From assembly GCF_018215265.2 (NCBI RefSeq), contig NZ_CP136562.1:992001-1056000 (forward strand): DNA of 64,000 nucleotides. Direction: 5' to 3'. The position numbers and the translations under genes were made by a program. This stretch comes from Paenarthrobacter sp. GOM3. Lineage in GTDB: Bacteria > Actinomycetota > Actinomycetes > Actinomycetales > Micrococcaceae. The notes under the pieces were generated by a model. That model worked only from the letters and a program-made list of their open reading frames with translations. It did not search any database and had not been told where the DNA came from. Within the stretch, counting starts at the first letter, position 1, and each line of letters starts with the position of its first letter. Of this stretch, positions 26,717 through 34,842 are shown piece after piece.

Positions 26717-27532
26717 CTATTTGGTGACGTCCGCGCCGAAGTACTTGGTGGAGATCTTCGCCAGCGTTCCGTCGGACTGGAGATCGGCGAGGGCCTTACT
26801 CACGGCCGTGCTGAGTTCCGTGGATCCCTTGCGGAAAACGAAGGCGCTCTCGGTCTTGTCCGGCGCCTCAGCTGCGACCTTCAAACCGGAGTCGGGGGTG
26901 GTCTTCGCGTAATCGAGGTAGGTGAGCTTGTCGTTCACCGTGGCATCCACGCGTCCCTGCTGAACGAGCGTGGCCGACTGGGCCCACCCCTCAACTGCCT
27001 GGACGTTCGCGCCGGCTTCGACAGCCATCTTGTAGAAGTTGCTGGTCAGCGACTGGGCGGTGGTTTTGCCCTTGAGGTCGGCGAAGCTGTTGATGCTGTT
27101 GTTATCGGACTTGGTGACCACCACGCCGGTGGACACGGTGTACGGCGTGGAGAACTCGTACTTGGCCTTGCGTTCGTCATTGATGGAGATCTGGTTCGCG
27201 ATGGTATCGAAGCGCTTGGCTTCCAGGCCCGCGAAGATGCCATCGAACTGGGTTTCCTGGAACGTTGCCTTCACGCCAAGCTTGTCGGCCACTGCCCGTG
27301 CGATCTCGACGTCGAACCCTGTCAGGTCCCCGGCGCCCTCGGCATGGAAAGTGAACGGGCGGTAGGTGCCTTCGGTGGCGATAACGAGCTCGCCTTTGGA
27401 CTTCACGTCCGAGAGGGAGGTGTCTCCGCCGGACTGGGCAGGAGAGGACCCGCCACCGCAGGCGGAAAGTGCGAGGGCGACCGAGGCCAGTGTGGCAGCG
27501 AGGACTGTGCGGCGGGTGCGAAGGCTGTTCAT
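26717..27532 (-). CDS. Polar amino-acid ABC transporter, substrate-binding lipoprotein
   Basis: 271 residues. A lipoprotein signal peptide ends at LSAC with Cys25, so the protein is anchored outside the membrane. The mature domain is an SBP_bac_3 fold: GELVIATEGTYRPFTF, DLTGFDVEIARAVADKLG, FDGIFAGLEAKRFDTIANQISI and the hinge VVVTKSDNNSINSFADLKGK. The pattern is closest to cystine-type (TcyA/FliY) binding proteins, but specificity cannot be read with certainty. It is leaderless: a TAAGAT box lies 6 nt before the ATG. First gene of the transporter operon. Confidence 0.9.
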   Translation of the reverse strand: MNSLRTRRTVLAATLASVALALSACGGGSSPAQSGGDTSLSDVKSKGELVIATEGTYRPFTFHAEGAGDLTGFDVEIARAVADKLGVKATFQETQFDGIFAGLEAKRFDTIANQISINDERKAKYEFSTPYTVSTGVVVTKSDNNSINSFADLKGKTTAQSLTSNFYKMAVEAGANVQAVEGWAQSATLVQQGRVDATVNDKLTYLDYAKTTPDSGLKVAAEAPDKTESAFVFRKGSTELSTAVSKALADLQSDGTLAKISTKYFGADVTK

Positions 27533-27538
27533 GGTGCC

Positions 27539-27544
27539 ATCTTA
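27539..27544 (-). promoter_or_regulatory. Leaderless -10 box (TAAGAT) for the amino-acid transporter operon
   Basis: On the minus strand TAAGAT at 27544-27539 is followed by GGCACC and the ATG, with no Shine-Dalgarno sequence. The 227 bases upstream, to the next gene's stop at 27772, hold an 8-bp inverted repeat TCCGGTGG/CCACCGGA (27662-27669 and 27679-27686) without T-tract, possibly ending the upstream transcript. Confidence 0.6.
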
Positions 27545-27771
27545 GCCATCACGCGGGACCCGGCTTGGTGGATGTCCGGTGGGGGCGGCGATTTGGCCGT
27601 TAAAAAGGCTGAGTGGGGGCGGTCCCCAACAGCCCGCCACCACTCATCCCCCCAATTGTGATCCGGTGGGCGCCACATCCACCGGAAACCCGTTCTCTGA
27701 TTCCGGTGTCAGGCTGCAGCCGCTTTCACACATTCATGATTGTGCCACGATCTAATGCTTTTGTGAAAGTC

Positions 27772-28479
27772 TTACGCCAAGAGTCTTTGTTTTCTACGGG
27801 CGTAAGCCTTCGAAAACCAGATTCCGGCCAGCCCGAGGCACGTGGCCATGGCCGCCGAGTAGTTGATGAGCACCCGCAGCCAGGCCTCTGAAAACGGAAT
27901 CAGCGGAAAGAACTGGGAGAGCAGCAGCAGGCAGAGACCCAAGAGCAGAAACCCGGAAGCCACACGCAGTAGCACGGGAGCCGTGCTGGCCACCGTCCGC
28001 CAGATCGCAGGCACCAGGCAGGCGGCAACAAAACCGGGATACAGCCGGCCCATGGCCGCATAGCCGTCCAGCGAAGGCCCCCACGTGAGCCCGCTCATGC
28101 CGGCCGAGGAACCCCGCGTGTCCGTGATCGCGAAGAAGTAGATGGTCAAGGCTCCCACCAGCGCCGCCGCGGTGATACCGATGGGTCCGCGGATTGCGCG
28201 CACGGCCGATGCTGATCCGAATGCCATGGCGATCTTGATGCCCATGAAATAGAACGTGGCATACAAGAGGAAGCGCAGCACCAGGTTGCCGATGTTCATC
28301 CCGCCAAGCCAGCCGTCAATGACCAGGTATGGCGCTTCGATGCTGATGAAAATGCTCAGCGTGATCAACGAGAAGATGTAGAAAACATCCCTGTTCTCGC
28401 CGCGCAACGCGCTGGGGATTCGTGCGAGGGTTATCGCGAGGCAAACAACCAGCGTGACCCAGGGCAGGACAGCCGTCAT
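27772..28479 (-). CDS. Seven-TM membrane protein paired with a DNA-binding protein
   Basis: The ATG at 28477-28479 overlaps the upstream stop as ATGA, giving 235 residues; the five extra residues of the longer frame are not needed. Seven hydrophobic segments are visible, near 4-22, 35-56, 68-92, 102-122, 147-166, 172-198 and 205-226. It starts MTAVLPWVTLVVCLA and has Arg/Lys-rich ends (KAYARRKQRLLA). It recalls the multi-TM 'MAB_1171c-type putative transporter' proteins of actinobacteria that sit beside HTH genes, but this is from memory and unsure. Translational coupling to the HTH protein suggests that the two work together, for example as membrane sensor and transcription factor. Confidence 0.72.
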   Translation of the reverse strand: MTAVLPWVTLVVCLAITLARIPSALRGENRDVFYIFSLITLSIFISIEAPYLVIDGWLGGMNIGNLVLRFLLYATFYFMGIKIAMAFGSASAVRAIRGPIGITAAALVGALTIYFFAITDTRGSSAGMSGLTWGPSLDGYAAMGRLYPGFVAACLVPAIWRTVASTAPVLLRVASGFLLLGLCLLLLSQFFPLIPFSEAWLRVLINYSAAMATCLGLAGIWFSKAYARRKQRLLA

Positions 28480-29198
28480 CCGAGGTTCTCCCAAATTCTT
28501 TCAGTACGTTCGTGGTCTTGTTCTTGGCGGCGCAGAGTCTTACCGAGCGCCAGGAGCCGTTCGCCGGCCAGGGTCACCAGTGAACTCTGCGTCATGGCGT
28601 CCAAGGCTTTCCTGCGGGCATCCGGCGGCCAACCCGCCTCCGCTTCGGTGATGAGCCCACCGGCCACCAGCCCTCCCGCGGGCCCCACCCCGGCAGCACG
28701 CGACGTTGCCACAGCGAGTTCGGGCGGAAGCCTGTTGGCTGTCAGGTGGGCTGAAAAGTTCTGCGGAGCGATCCCGGTGGCGACACTGACGCGGTGCCGC
28801 AACTCGCCGTCGTCGATCGCGTCCACCCAGTTCCGCACGGACGTGGGGTGCGGCGGCTCCGAAAGGTGAGGCGCAGGGGCGGAACCCGGCTCGCTGCGCT
28901 CCACCACGGCCCGCAACAAATCGATGGTGGCCACCTGGCTCACCAGTTCGCAGGGCGTCGGCGGGACGGGGTCGCCACGAAGCTCCGAGTAGAGGTCGAA
29001 AGTGGAGAGCGCCTGCACGGGATTGATGTGGAAGCCGCGACTGATGCTGACCAGGGTGGATTCGGCCACCTTGCCGCGAACCAGCTGCTGGGCAAGGGTT
29101 GTCCTCTTGATGCCGGCGATCCTGCAGACGTCTGCAGTGCTGGCATCGGGCGCAACGCCGTGAAGCCAGCGCTGGAACGCCTTGGACTGTAAGGGCAT
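28476..29198 (-). CDS. Helix-turn-helix protein, translationally coupled to the 7-TM protein
   Basis: 240 residues; ATG at 29196-29198, ribosome-binding site weak. Residues about 18-58 (TADVCRIAGIKRTTLAQQLVRGKVAESTLVSISRGF) form an HTH resembling XRE-like DNA-binding domains, followed by INPVQALSTFDLYSEL. A second, similar helical stretch at about 130-180 (ISVATGIAPQNFSAHLTANRLPPELAVATSRAAG; actual first residue V) may be a second HTH. The C-terminus is a charged helix. No enzyme motif is seen. It is divergent from the ABC-F gene across 221 bases. A TACGTT box lies about 15 nt upstream of the start. Confidence 0.7.
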   Translation of the reverse strand: MPLQSKAFQRWLHGVAPDASTADVCRIAGIKRTTLAQQLVRGKVAESTLVSISRGFHINPVQALSTFDLYSELRGDPVPPTPCELVSQVATIDLLRAVVERSEPGSAPAPHLSEPPHPTSVRNWVDAIDDGELRHRVSVATGIAPQNFSAHLTANRLPPELAVATSRAAGVGPAGGLVAGGLITEAEAGWPPDARRKALDAMTQSSLVTLAGERLLALGKTLRRQEQDHERTERIWENLG

Positions 29199-29278
29199 GT
29201 GGAACTTTCAGGAACGTATCGCAGGGGCAGCCCGGTTTCGCTCATCGGGAAACCGGAAGTGGGAGTACGAATCGATTT

Positions 29279-29305
29279 TACGCTGACGCCACATTGAATT
29301 ATGCT
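29279..29305 (+). promoter_or_regulatory. Two alternative -10 boxes for the ABC-F operon
   Basis: TACGCT at 29279-29284 and TATGCT at 29300-29305 both fit TANNNT. The first would start RNA near 29291, placing a short uORF at 29301 in the leader. The second would start RNA near 29311, at the foot of the terminator hairpin. TTTACG at 29277-29282 stands 17 bp before the second box as a possible -35. Confidence 0.45.
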
Positions 29306-29315
29306 TGATGATTGA
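29301..29315 (+). CDS. Putative four-codon leader uORF of the ABC-F operon
   Basis: ATG CTT GAT GAT TGA encodes Met-Leu-Asp-Asp and ends on the first base of the terminator stem. It is far too short to be judged by composition; the case rests on position only. If transcription starts at the downstream -10 box this uORF is not transcribed. Confidence 0.3.
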   Translation: MLDD

Positions 29316-29360
29316 ACCCGTTGGTCCGTACACCCCCCAAGTCCGGACCAACGGGTTTTT
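29315..29360 (+). terminator. Intrinsic terminator (attenuator) in the ABC-F leader
   Basis: Perfect 14-bp stem AACCCGTTGGTCCG (29315-29328) / CGGACCAACGGGTT (29344-29357), 15-nt loop, and T-tract 29356-29360. It stands 60 bases upstream of the ABC-F start on the same strand, with no gene between, so it can only act on the ABC-F transcript (the upstream gene is divergent). A second 7-bp hairpin GGGAATC/GATTCCC (29371-29377 and 29385-29391) precedes the ribosome-binding site. Confidence 0.85.
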
Positions 29361-29419
29361 CCATGCCTGCGGGAATCGCAGCCTGATTCCCTGCGTTTCC
29401 TTGCTGGAGGATAGACACA

Positions 29420-31081
29420 ATGACTGCAACCTTGGTGGCCAAGGATCTTGCCGGTGGTCACGGCCACCGCACCCTTTTTTCGAAACTTTCCCTCACCGTA
29501 GCGCCCGGCGACGTCGTTGGCGTGGTGGGAGCGAACGGTGCGGGCAAATCGACGCTGCTGCGCATCCTGGCCGGTGTTGACCAGCCGCAGGATGGAACCG
29601 TCAGCCTAGCGCCGTCGGACGCCTTCGTGGGCTGGTTGCCGCAGGAACATGAACGCACGGAAGGCGAGACCATCGCCGCGTACATTGCCCGCAGGACAGG
29701 CTGCGCCAAGGCCACAACGGAGATGGAGTCCACAGCCGAAGCGCTCGGCTCCGGTGCTCCAGGAGCCGACGACGCCTACTCCCTTGCGTTCGACCGTTGG
29801 ATGGCGTCCGGGGCCGCAGACCTCGAAGACCGTATCCCGGCCGTCCTGGCCGACCTCGGCTTGGAACTGGGTACCGACTCACTCATGACGGGCCTCTCCG
29901 GCGGACAGGCGGCCCGCGTGGCATTGGCCGCGCTGCTGCTCAGCCGCTTCGACGTGGTTTTGCTGGACGAACCCACCAACGACCTTGATCTGGACGGCCT
30001 CGCCCGGCTTGAGTCGTTTGTCCAGGGCCTGCGCGGCGGCGTGGTGCTGGTCTCCCACGACCGCGAATTCCTGGCCCGGTGCGTCACGGCCGTGGTGGAG
30101 CTGGACCTCGCACAGAATTCCGTCGCCGTATACGACGGCGGCTACGAGGCTTTCCTGGAAGAACGCGACATCGCCAAACGCCATGCCCGCGAACGCTACG
30201 AGGATTACGCAAACACCAAGGCGGACCTCGTTTCCCGCGCCCGCACGCAGCGTGAATGGAGCTCCCAGGGCGTCCGGAACGCCATGAAGAAGAACCCGGA
30301 CAACGACAAGATCCGCCGTGCCGCCAGCACCGAATCCTCCGAGAAGCAGGCCCAGAAAGTCCGCCAAATGGAGTCCCGGATCGCCCGCCTCACCGAGGTG
30401 GAAGAGCCCCGCAAGGAGTGGCAGCTGCAGTTCAGCATCGGCCAGGCGCCCCGCTCAAGTGCCGTCGTCGCCACCCTGCGCAACGTCGTCGCGCGCCAAG
30501 GCGACTTCACGCTCGGGCCGGTGAGCCTCCAGCTCAACGGTGGTGAGCGCATCGGCATCACCGGGCCCAACGGTGCCGGCAAGTCCACACTGCTCAGGCT
30601 GCTGCTGGGAACACAGGAACCGGACGACGGCGACGCTTCCATGGGTGCCTCGGTGGCCGTCGGCGAGATTGACCAGGCCCGCGGACTGCTCAACGGCGGC
30701 AGCAACCTTGGGGACGCGGTTGAAGCTGTGCTGGTGGACTGGAATGCGGCGGACGTCCGTACGCTCCTGGCCAAGTTCGGCCTGAAGGCTGACCACACTT
30801 CCCGGACAGTGGATTCGTTGTCACCGGGGGAGCGGACCCGTGCCGCGCTCGCGTTGCTGCAGGCCCGCGGCGTGAACCTGCTGGTGCTTGACGAGCCCAC
30901 CAACCATCTGGACCTCCCCGCGATCGAGCAGCTTGAAGAGGCGCTGGAAAACTACGAGGGCGCACTCTTGCTGGTCACCCACGACCGCCGCTTGCTGGAA
31001 AACGTACGGCTCGATTCGCGCTGGCACGTGGACAATGGCCACGTCCAGGAGCTCCATCACACCCCAAGCCAGGAGAAGTAA
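29420..31081 (+). CDS. ABC-F family ATPase (ribosome-protection/translation-factor type)
   Basis: 553 residues; ATG at 29420 with a strong GGAGGAT 7 nt upstream. Two nucleotide-binding domains and no membrane segment: Walker A GANGAGKST near 38 and GPNGAGKST near 380, signatures LSGGQAARVA and LSPGERTRAA, Walker B VVLLDEPTNDLD and LLVLDEPTNHLD, and a charged linker (about 250-310) of the type that reaches into the ribosome. ABC-F proteins act on stalled ribosomes; some give resistance to macrolides, lincosamides or pleuromutilins. The attenuator-like leader and the exporter gene 3 bases downstream favour a drug-resistance role, which remains inference. Confidence 0.88.
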   Translation: MTATLVAKDLAGGHGHRTLFSKLSLTVAPGDVVGVVGANGAGKSTLLRILAGVDQPQDGTVSLAPSDAFVGWLPQEHERTEGETIAAYIARRTGCAKATTEMESTAEALGSGAPGADDAYSLAFDRWMASGAADLEDRIPAVLADLGLELGTDSLMTGLSGGQAARVALAALLLSRFDVVLLDEPTNDLDLDGLARLESFVQGLRGGVVLVSHDREFLARCVTAVVELDLAQNSVAVYDGGYEAFLEERDIAKRHARERYEDYANTKADLVSRARTQREWSSQGVRNAMKKNPDNDKIRRAASTESSEKQAQKVRQMESRIARLTEVEEPRKEWQLQFSIGQAPRSSAVVATLRNVVARQGDFTLGPVSLQLNGGERIGITGPNGAGKSTLLRLLLGTQEPDDGDASMGASVAVGEIDQARGLLNGGSNLGDAVEAVLVDWNAADVRTLLAKFGLKADHTSRTVDSLSPGERTRAALALLQARGVNLLVLDEPTNHLDLPAIEQLEEALENYEGALLLVTHDRRLLENVRLDSRWHVDNGHVQELHHTPSQEK

Positions 31082-31083
31082 CC

Positions 31084-32997
31084 ATGAGCATGGACCGCGT
31101 GGCCTGGAGCTCGCTGTACAACATCACCACCGCCAAGTCCGGCTCCAAGCCGTTCTCGAAGGAAACGCTGAAACGGGTGATGGCTTTTGCCGCCCCGCAC
31201 AAGGGCAAGCTCATTGCCTTCGTCATCGCGTCGATCGCGGGAGCGTTCCTGGCTGTCGCAACTCCGGTCCTTGCGGGCCAGGTGGTTGATGCGATCATCG
31301 CCAACGCCGGGGTAGGAACGGTTATCTGGTTGGCTGTCCTGATCGCGATCGTGGCCGTGGGTGAAGCAGGCGTAGGCCTGCTGACGCGGTGGTTGTCATC
31401 GATCATTGGCGAGGGCGTCATCGTGGACCTGCGCACCCGGGTCTTTGACCACGTGCAGCGCATGCCCATCGCGTTCTTCACCCGGACCCGGACGGGTGCG
31501 CTGGTGAGCCGCCTGAACAACGACGTCATCGGGGCCCAGTCTGCCTTCGCGGGCACCTTGTCCGGCGTAGTCAGCAACGTGGTGGCGTTGGCCCTGACAC
31601 TGGCAGTCATGCTCAATACGTCCTGGCTGGTCACTGTGCTGGCCATGGTGCTGCTGCCGATCTTCCTGATTCCTGCACGGCGCATGGGTTCCAAGCTGGC
31701 GGACCTCCGCCGTGAAGCTGCCGCCCACAACGCCGCCATGGGAACCCAGATGACGGAAAGGTTCTCCGCGCCCGGCGCCACTTTGGTGAAGCTGTTTGGC
31801 CGGCCGGATGAAGAGTCCCGTGAATTCGCCGACCGCGCGGGACGCGTCCGGGATATCGGTATCCGCACAGCAATGCTGCAGTTCACGTTCGTCACGGCGC
31901 TGACATTGGTTTCGGCGTTGGCCCTGGCCTTGGTCTACGGTCTGGGCGGCTGGCTGGCCCTCGGCGGCCAGCTGGCGCCGGGCGACGTTGTGGTCCTGGC
32001 GCTCCTGCTGACCCGGCTGTACGCTCCGCTGACGGCCCTGTCCAACGCGCGCGTGGAAATCATGAGTGCTCTGGTCAGCTTTGAGCGCGTTTTCGAAATC
32101 CTGGACCTGGAGCCCCTCATCACCGAGAAGCCGGACGCGGTTTCCGTGCCTGCAGGTCCGGTGGCGGTTGAGTTCGATAACGTCCGTTTCTCCTACCCGT
32201 CGGCGGACAAAGTTTCCCTGGCCTCCCTTGAGGAGGTGTCCACGTTGGACACCCGTGGCGGCGAGGAAGTGCTGCACGGTGTCAGTTTCCGGGTAGAGCC
32301 CGGCCAGACGGTGGCCTTGGTGGGTTCCTCCGGAGCGGGCAAGTCCACGGTGGCCCAGTTGCTCTCCCGGTTGTACGACGTCGATTCCGGTGCTGTCCGG
32401 TTGGGTGGCCAGGCCCCCGGGACAGGCGTGGACGTCCGTGACGTCCGCTTCGATTCCCTGCGTGACACCTTGGGCATGGTCACCCAGGACGGTCACCTGT
32501 TCCACGAAACCATTGCCTCCAACCTTCGCCTTGCCCGCCCCGACGCCACCGAAGAGGACATGTGGGACGTGCTCAAGCGGGCCCGCCTGGAAACAATGAT
32601 CCGCTCACTGCCCGACGGCCTGGAGACGGTAGTGGGAGAGCGGGGCTACCGGCTCTCCGGCGGCGAACGGCAGCGGCTCACCATTGCCCGGCTGCTCATC
32701 AAGCAGCCGCGCGTCGTCATCCTCGACGAGGCAACGGCCGCGCTGGACTCCACCAACGAAGCCGCCGTCCAGGCGGCCCTGGGGGAGGCGCTTGAGGGAC
32801 GTACCGCCGTCGTGATTGCGCACCGGCTGTCCACCATCCGCGCCGCCGACGCCATTTTGGTGGTTGAGGACGGCAGGATCGTGGAGCGCGGTACGCATGC
32901 CGAGCTGCTGGCCGCCGACGGACGCTACGCCGAGCTGTACCAAACCCAGTTCGCGGAAGCCACGGCGGTAGCCCAGGAAGCAGTCCCGGAGTTGTAA
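31084..32997 (+). CDS. ABC exporter, fused permease and ATPase
   Basis: 637 residues; ATG 3 bases after the ABC-F stop. Residues about 40-330 contain six TM segments of the type I exporter fold, with DLRTRVFDHVQRMPIAFF in the coupling region. The C-terminal ATPase has Walker A GSSGAGKST, signature LSGGERQR, Walker B VVILDEATAALD and the His switch IAHRLST. An insertion of about 20 residues precedes the Walker A motif (LEEVSTLDTRGGEEV). It is a full half-transporter, probably homodimeric, exporting drugs or lipids. Co-transcription with an ABC-F gene makes a drug-efflux role plausible. Confidence 0.9.
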   Translation: MSMDRVAWSSLYNITTAKSGSKPFSKETLKRVMAFAAPHKGKLIAFVIASIAGAFLAVATPVLAGQVVDAIIANAGVGTVIWLAVLIAIVAVGEAGVGLLTRWLSSIIGEGVIVDLRTRVFDHVQRMPIAFFTRTRTGALVSRLNNDVIGAQSAFAGTLSGVVSNVVALALTLAVMLNTSWLVTVLAMVLLPIFLIPARRMGSKLADLRREAAAHNAAMGTQMTERFSAPGATLVKLFGRPDEESREFADRAGRVRDIGIRTAMLQFTFVTALTLVSALALALVYGLGGWLALGGQLAPGDVVVLALLLTRLYAPLTALSNARVEIMSALVSFERVFEILDLEPLITEKPDAVSVPAGPVAVEFDNVRFSYPSADKVSLASLEEVSTLDTRGGEEVLHGVSFRVEPGQTVALVGSSGAGKSTVAQLLSRLYDVDSGAVRLGGQAPGTGVDVRDVRFDSLRDTLGMVTQDGHLFHETIASNLRLARPDATEEDMWDVLKRARLETMIRSLPDGLETVVGERGYRLSGGERQRLTIARLLIKQPRVVILDEATAALDSTNEAAVQAALGEALEGRTAVVIAHRLSTIRAADAILVVEDGRIVERGTHAELLAADGRYAELYQTQFAEATAVAQEAVPEL

Positions 32998-33009
32998 CGC
33001 CTCCCGGAC

Positions 33010-33408
33010 CTACCGGGGTGTGGTGAGGGCCGGCAGCACGTGGTCGGTCAGGAGCGGGGCAAGGTCCCCGGGCAGCGGCGCATGGAGGTCCAGCCAGCGG
33101 ATCTCGGCGATCTCCGCGGAAGGGTGTGCAAGCCAGATGCCGGGGGCTGTGAACACGGTGGCTTCAATGGTGGTTTCAGCCTCGTTGGCGGCCGTAGCCA
33201 GCCAAACACCCACGGGCTGGAGCTCCTCGGGCGGCACGTCGATCCCGACTTCCTCCAACAACTCACGGGAAGCAGCCTGTGCCGCGGTTTCGCCGGCTTC
33301 TGGCTTGCCACCGGGGTGCATGAACTTGTCCGTTCCGCGCTTCCGGACGGTAAGCAGGTGCCCGGCTTCGTTGTAGACGCAGACTGCGCTGACAATGATC
33401 AGGTTCAT
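33010..33408 (-). CDS. Nudix hydrolase
   Basis: 132 residues starting MNLIIVSAVCVYNEAG at 33406-33408; the ATG overlaps the upstream stop as ATGA, and the longer frame is only read-through of the upstream gene. The Nudix box spans residues 34-56 with the G-x5-E-x7-R-E-x2-E-E-x-G pattern (PEAGETAAQAASRELLEEVG). It hydrolyses a nucleoside diphosphate linked to another group; substrate unknown. It ends 13 bases from the convergent exporter gene. Confidence 0.9.
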   Translation of the reverse strand: MNLIIVSAVCVYNEAGHLLTVRKRGTDKFMHPGGKPEAGETAAQAASRELLEEVGIDVPPEELQPVGVWLATAANEAETTIEATVFTAPGIWLAHPSAEIAEIRWLDLHAPLPGDLAPLLTDHVLPALTTPR

Positions 33409-33848
33409 TTTTGCCTCTTCAAATGCGATTCGAGCAGCAGATCCTTCGCAGGACCACGGACATCCCAGGCGAAACTGAATGAATCCGGCCCCTCGTAGCT
33501 GTAACTGACGCGGTAATCGTCGGGATCGCACCAGTGCTCGTCCTCATGGCCCTGCTCGGAGAAGCTCATGACGTGGAAGGCCCGCCCGTCGGGAAAGAAA
33601 ACGTCCATGGACTCCGGACCGGCCCCGGGCCTGAGGACGTACTCGCGAAATGCCGCGCCCGAATGGGTGGGCCAGTGCATGGTTCCGTCTTCACGGTAGT
33701 CCAGCCCGCCGTCGGCGTTCCCGCTGTAACGCACGACGCCGGTAAAGGTACCGCGGGTGCCGGAAGCCCGGTCAAGGAGGGTCCGCTCCACGTTCCAGCT
33801 GCCGGCCAGGTAGGCCCGCAGGTCCGGGGTGGGCTGCTGGTGGTTCAA
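33405..33848 (-). CDS. DUF6314-like protein
   Basis: 147 residues starting MNHQQPTPDLRAYLAGSWNVER. A lipocalin-like string of beta segments is suggested: LAGSWNVERTLLD, GTFTGVVRYSG, LDYREDGTMHWP, REYVLRPG, MDVFFPDGRAFHVMSF and WCDPDDYRVSYSYEG. This fits DUF6314, a family without known function; the match is from memory. It is coupled by an ATGA overlap to the Nudix gene. It starts two bases from the 3' end of the tRNA gene on the same strand, so the tRNA lies upstream of it. Confidence 0.72.
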   Translation of the reverse strand: MNHQQPTPDLRAYLAGSWNVERTLLDRASGTRGTFTGVVRYSGNADGGLDYREDGTMHWPTHSGAAFREYVLRPGAGPESMDVFFPDGRAFHVMSFSEQGHEDEHWCDPDDYRVSYSYEGPDSFSFAWDVRGPAKDLLLESHLKRQK

Positions 33849-33849
33849 G

Positions 33850-33922
33850 TGCCCTCGATTGGAATCGAACCAACGACACCGGCTTTAGGAGAGCCGTGCT
33901 CTATCCACTGAGCTACGAGGGC
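33850..33922 (-). tRNA. tRNA-Arg (anticodon CCT)
   Basis: On the minus strand the 73-nt gene starts GCCCTCG and closes with CGAGGGC plus discriminator A; the 7-bp acceptor stem is perfect. The anticodon stem CGGCT/AGCCG encloses the loop CTCCTAA, giving anticodon CCT (reads AGG, arginine). The T-loop GTTCGATTCC and D-loop are present. CCA is not encoded. No integrase or duplicated 3' end was seen nearby. Confidence 0.95.
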
Positions 33923-34013
33923 CTGTGTCCACGGCATGAAACCCATTGCTGGAGCTCAGGGCCCGGACACGACTACAAGCATACAAGCTGCCAGGGCAGT
34001 GCCTGAACACGGC

Positions 34014-34019
34014 TAGGCT
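34014..34019 (+). promoter_or_regulatory. Leaderless -10 box (TAGGCT) for the DUF998-like gene
   Basis: TAGGCT at 34014-34019 is followed by GGCGACC (7 nt) and the ATG at 34027, with no ribosome-binding site. This decides the start over the longer frame from 33946. Confidence 0.65.
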
Positions 34020-34026
34020 GGCGACC

Positions 34027-34839
34027 ATGAAAGGGCACCTGACCACAGCGGCTCCAGCCGGATCGTTCCTACCCGACGTGCGAAGCGTCCGCGCAAACAT
34101 CGGAGGCTGGGCGCAGCTCAGCGTAGTCCAGTACTTCGTGGCCGAAGCCGCGGTGATCCAGGCCTGGGCTGGTCCCGAGCCCTACAGCAGGGCAACCGGG
34201 TACATCAGCGACCTCGGGGCGGTGTCTTGCGGTATCTACGAGGACAGGTCGGTGTGCTCGCCGTTGCATCTGCTCATGAACGCCTCGTTTGTGGTGCAAG
34301 GCCTGGGGCTGGTCCTTGGTGCACTGTTCCTCACTGCTGGGCTCCTGTGCGTCGCGGCGCGTCCGGGCATGCCCGCCCGGCGATTCCGGGCCGCGACCAA
34401 CACCCCAGCTCCCGTTCGGGTGCTCACGGTCCCGTGGCTCCTGGCGGTCGGTGTTCGCGTCCTGACCGGGGTGGCCGGCGTGGGAACAGTGCTGGTGGGC
34501 CTGATACCAGAGGACCTGGATTCGCCGTGGCACTTCGCAGGGGCGCTCATGTTTTTCATCGGCGGAGGGTTCGCCCTGATCCTGCTTGCCGTGCTGTGGT
34601 TCCGGCAGACCCCGGTGAGTTGGTTCCTCGGCGCGTGCGGCCTGGTCTGTATCGGTGCGCTCACTATTGGCGGGGTCACCGGAATGGATGTGCCCCAGCC
34701 CGGCACCCTGGAGCGGTTGATGGGCTACCCCGTCACTGTCGGATTGGCAGCGGCGGGCCTGGTGATCGCCCAGCGGGTGCAGCGGCATCGCAGGGAGCTT
34801 AAGGCACGGGGGCTTAAGGCAGGGAGAAGCGCAGGGTGA
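34027..34839 (+). CDS. DUF998-like polytopic membrane protein
   Basis: 270 residues with about six to seven hydrophobic segments after a 60-residue polar start (MKGHLTTAAPAGSFLP). Segments are visible around residues 84-110, 135-160, 173-190, 197-216 and 223-245. The layout, with YSRATGYISDLGA in the first outer loop and a PWHFAGALMFFIGG block, fits the DUF998 group of membrane proteins of unknown function. It is leaderless. A repeat array begins three bases after its stop codon. Confidence 0.75.
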   Translation: MKGHLTTAAPAGSFLPDVRSVRANIGGWAQLSVVQYFVAEAAVIQAWAGPEPYSRATGYISDLGAVSCGIYEDRSVCSPLHLLMNASFVVQGLGLVLGALFLTAGLLCVAARPGMPARRFRAATNTPAPVRVLTVPWLLAVGVRVLTGVAGVGTVLVGLIPEDLDSPWHFAGALMFFIGGGFALILLAVLWFRQTPVSWFLGACGLVCIGALTIGGVTGMDVPQPGTLERLMGYPVTVGLAAAGLVIAQRVQRHRRELKARGLKAGRSAG

Positions 34840-34842
34840 GGT

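Noticed and set aside
33850..33922. tRNA-Arg as an integration site of a mobile element
   Set aside because: No integrase, no duplicated tRNA 3' end and no change of base composition were seen nearby.
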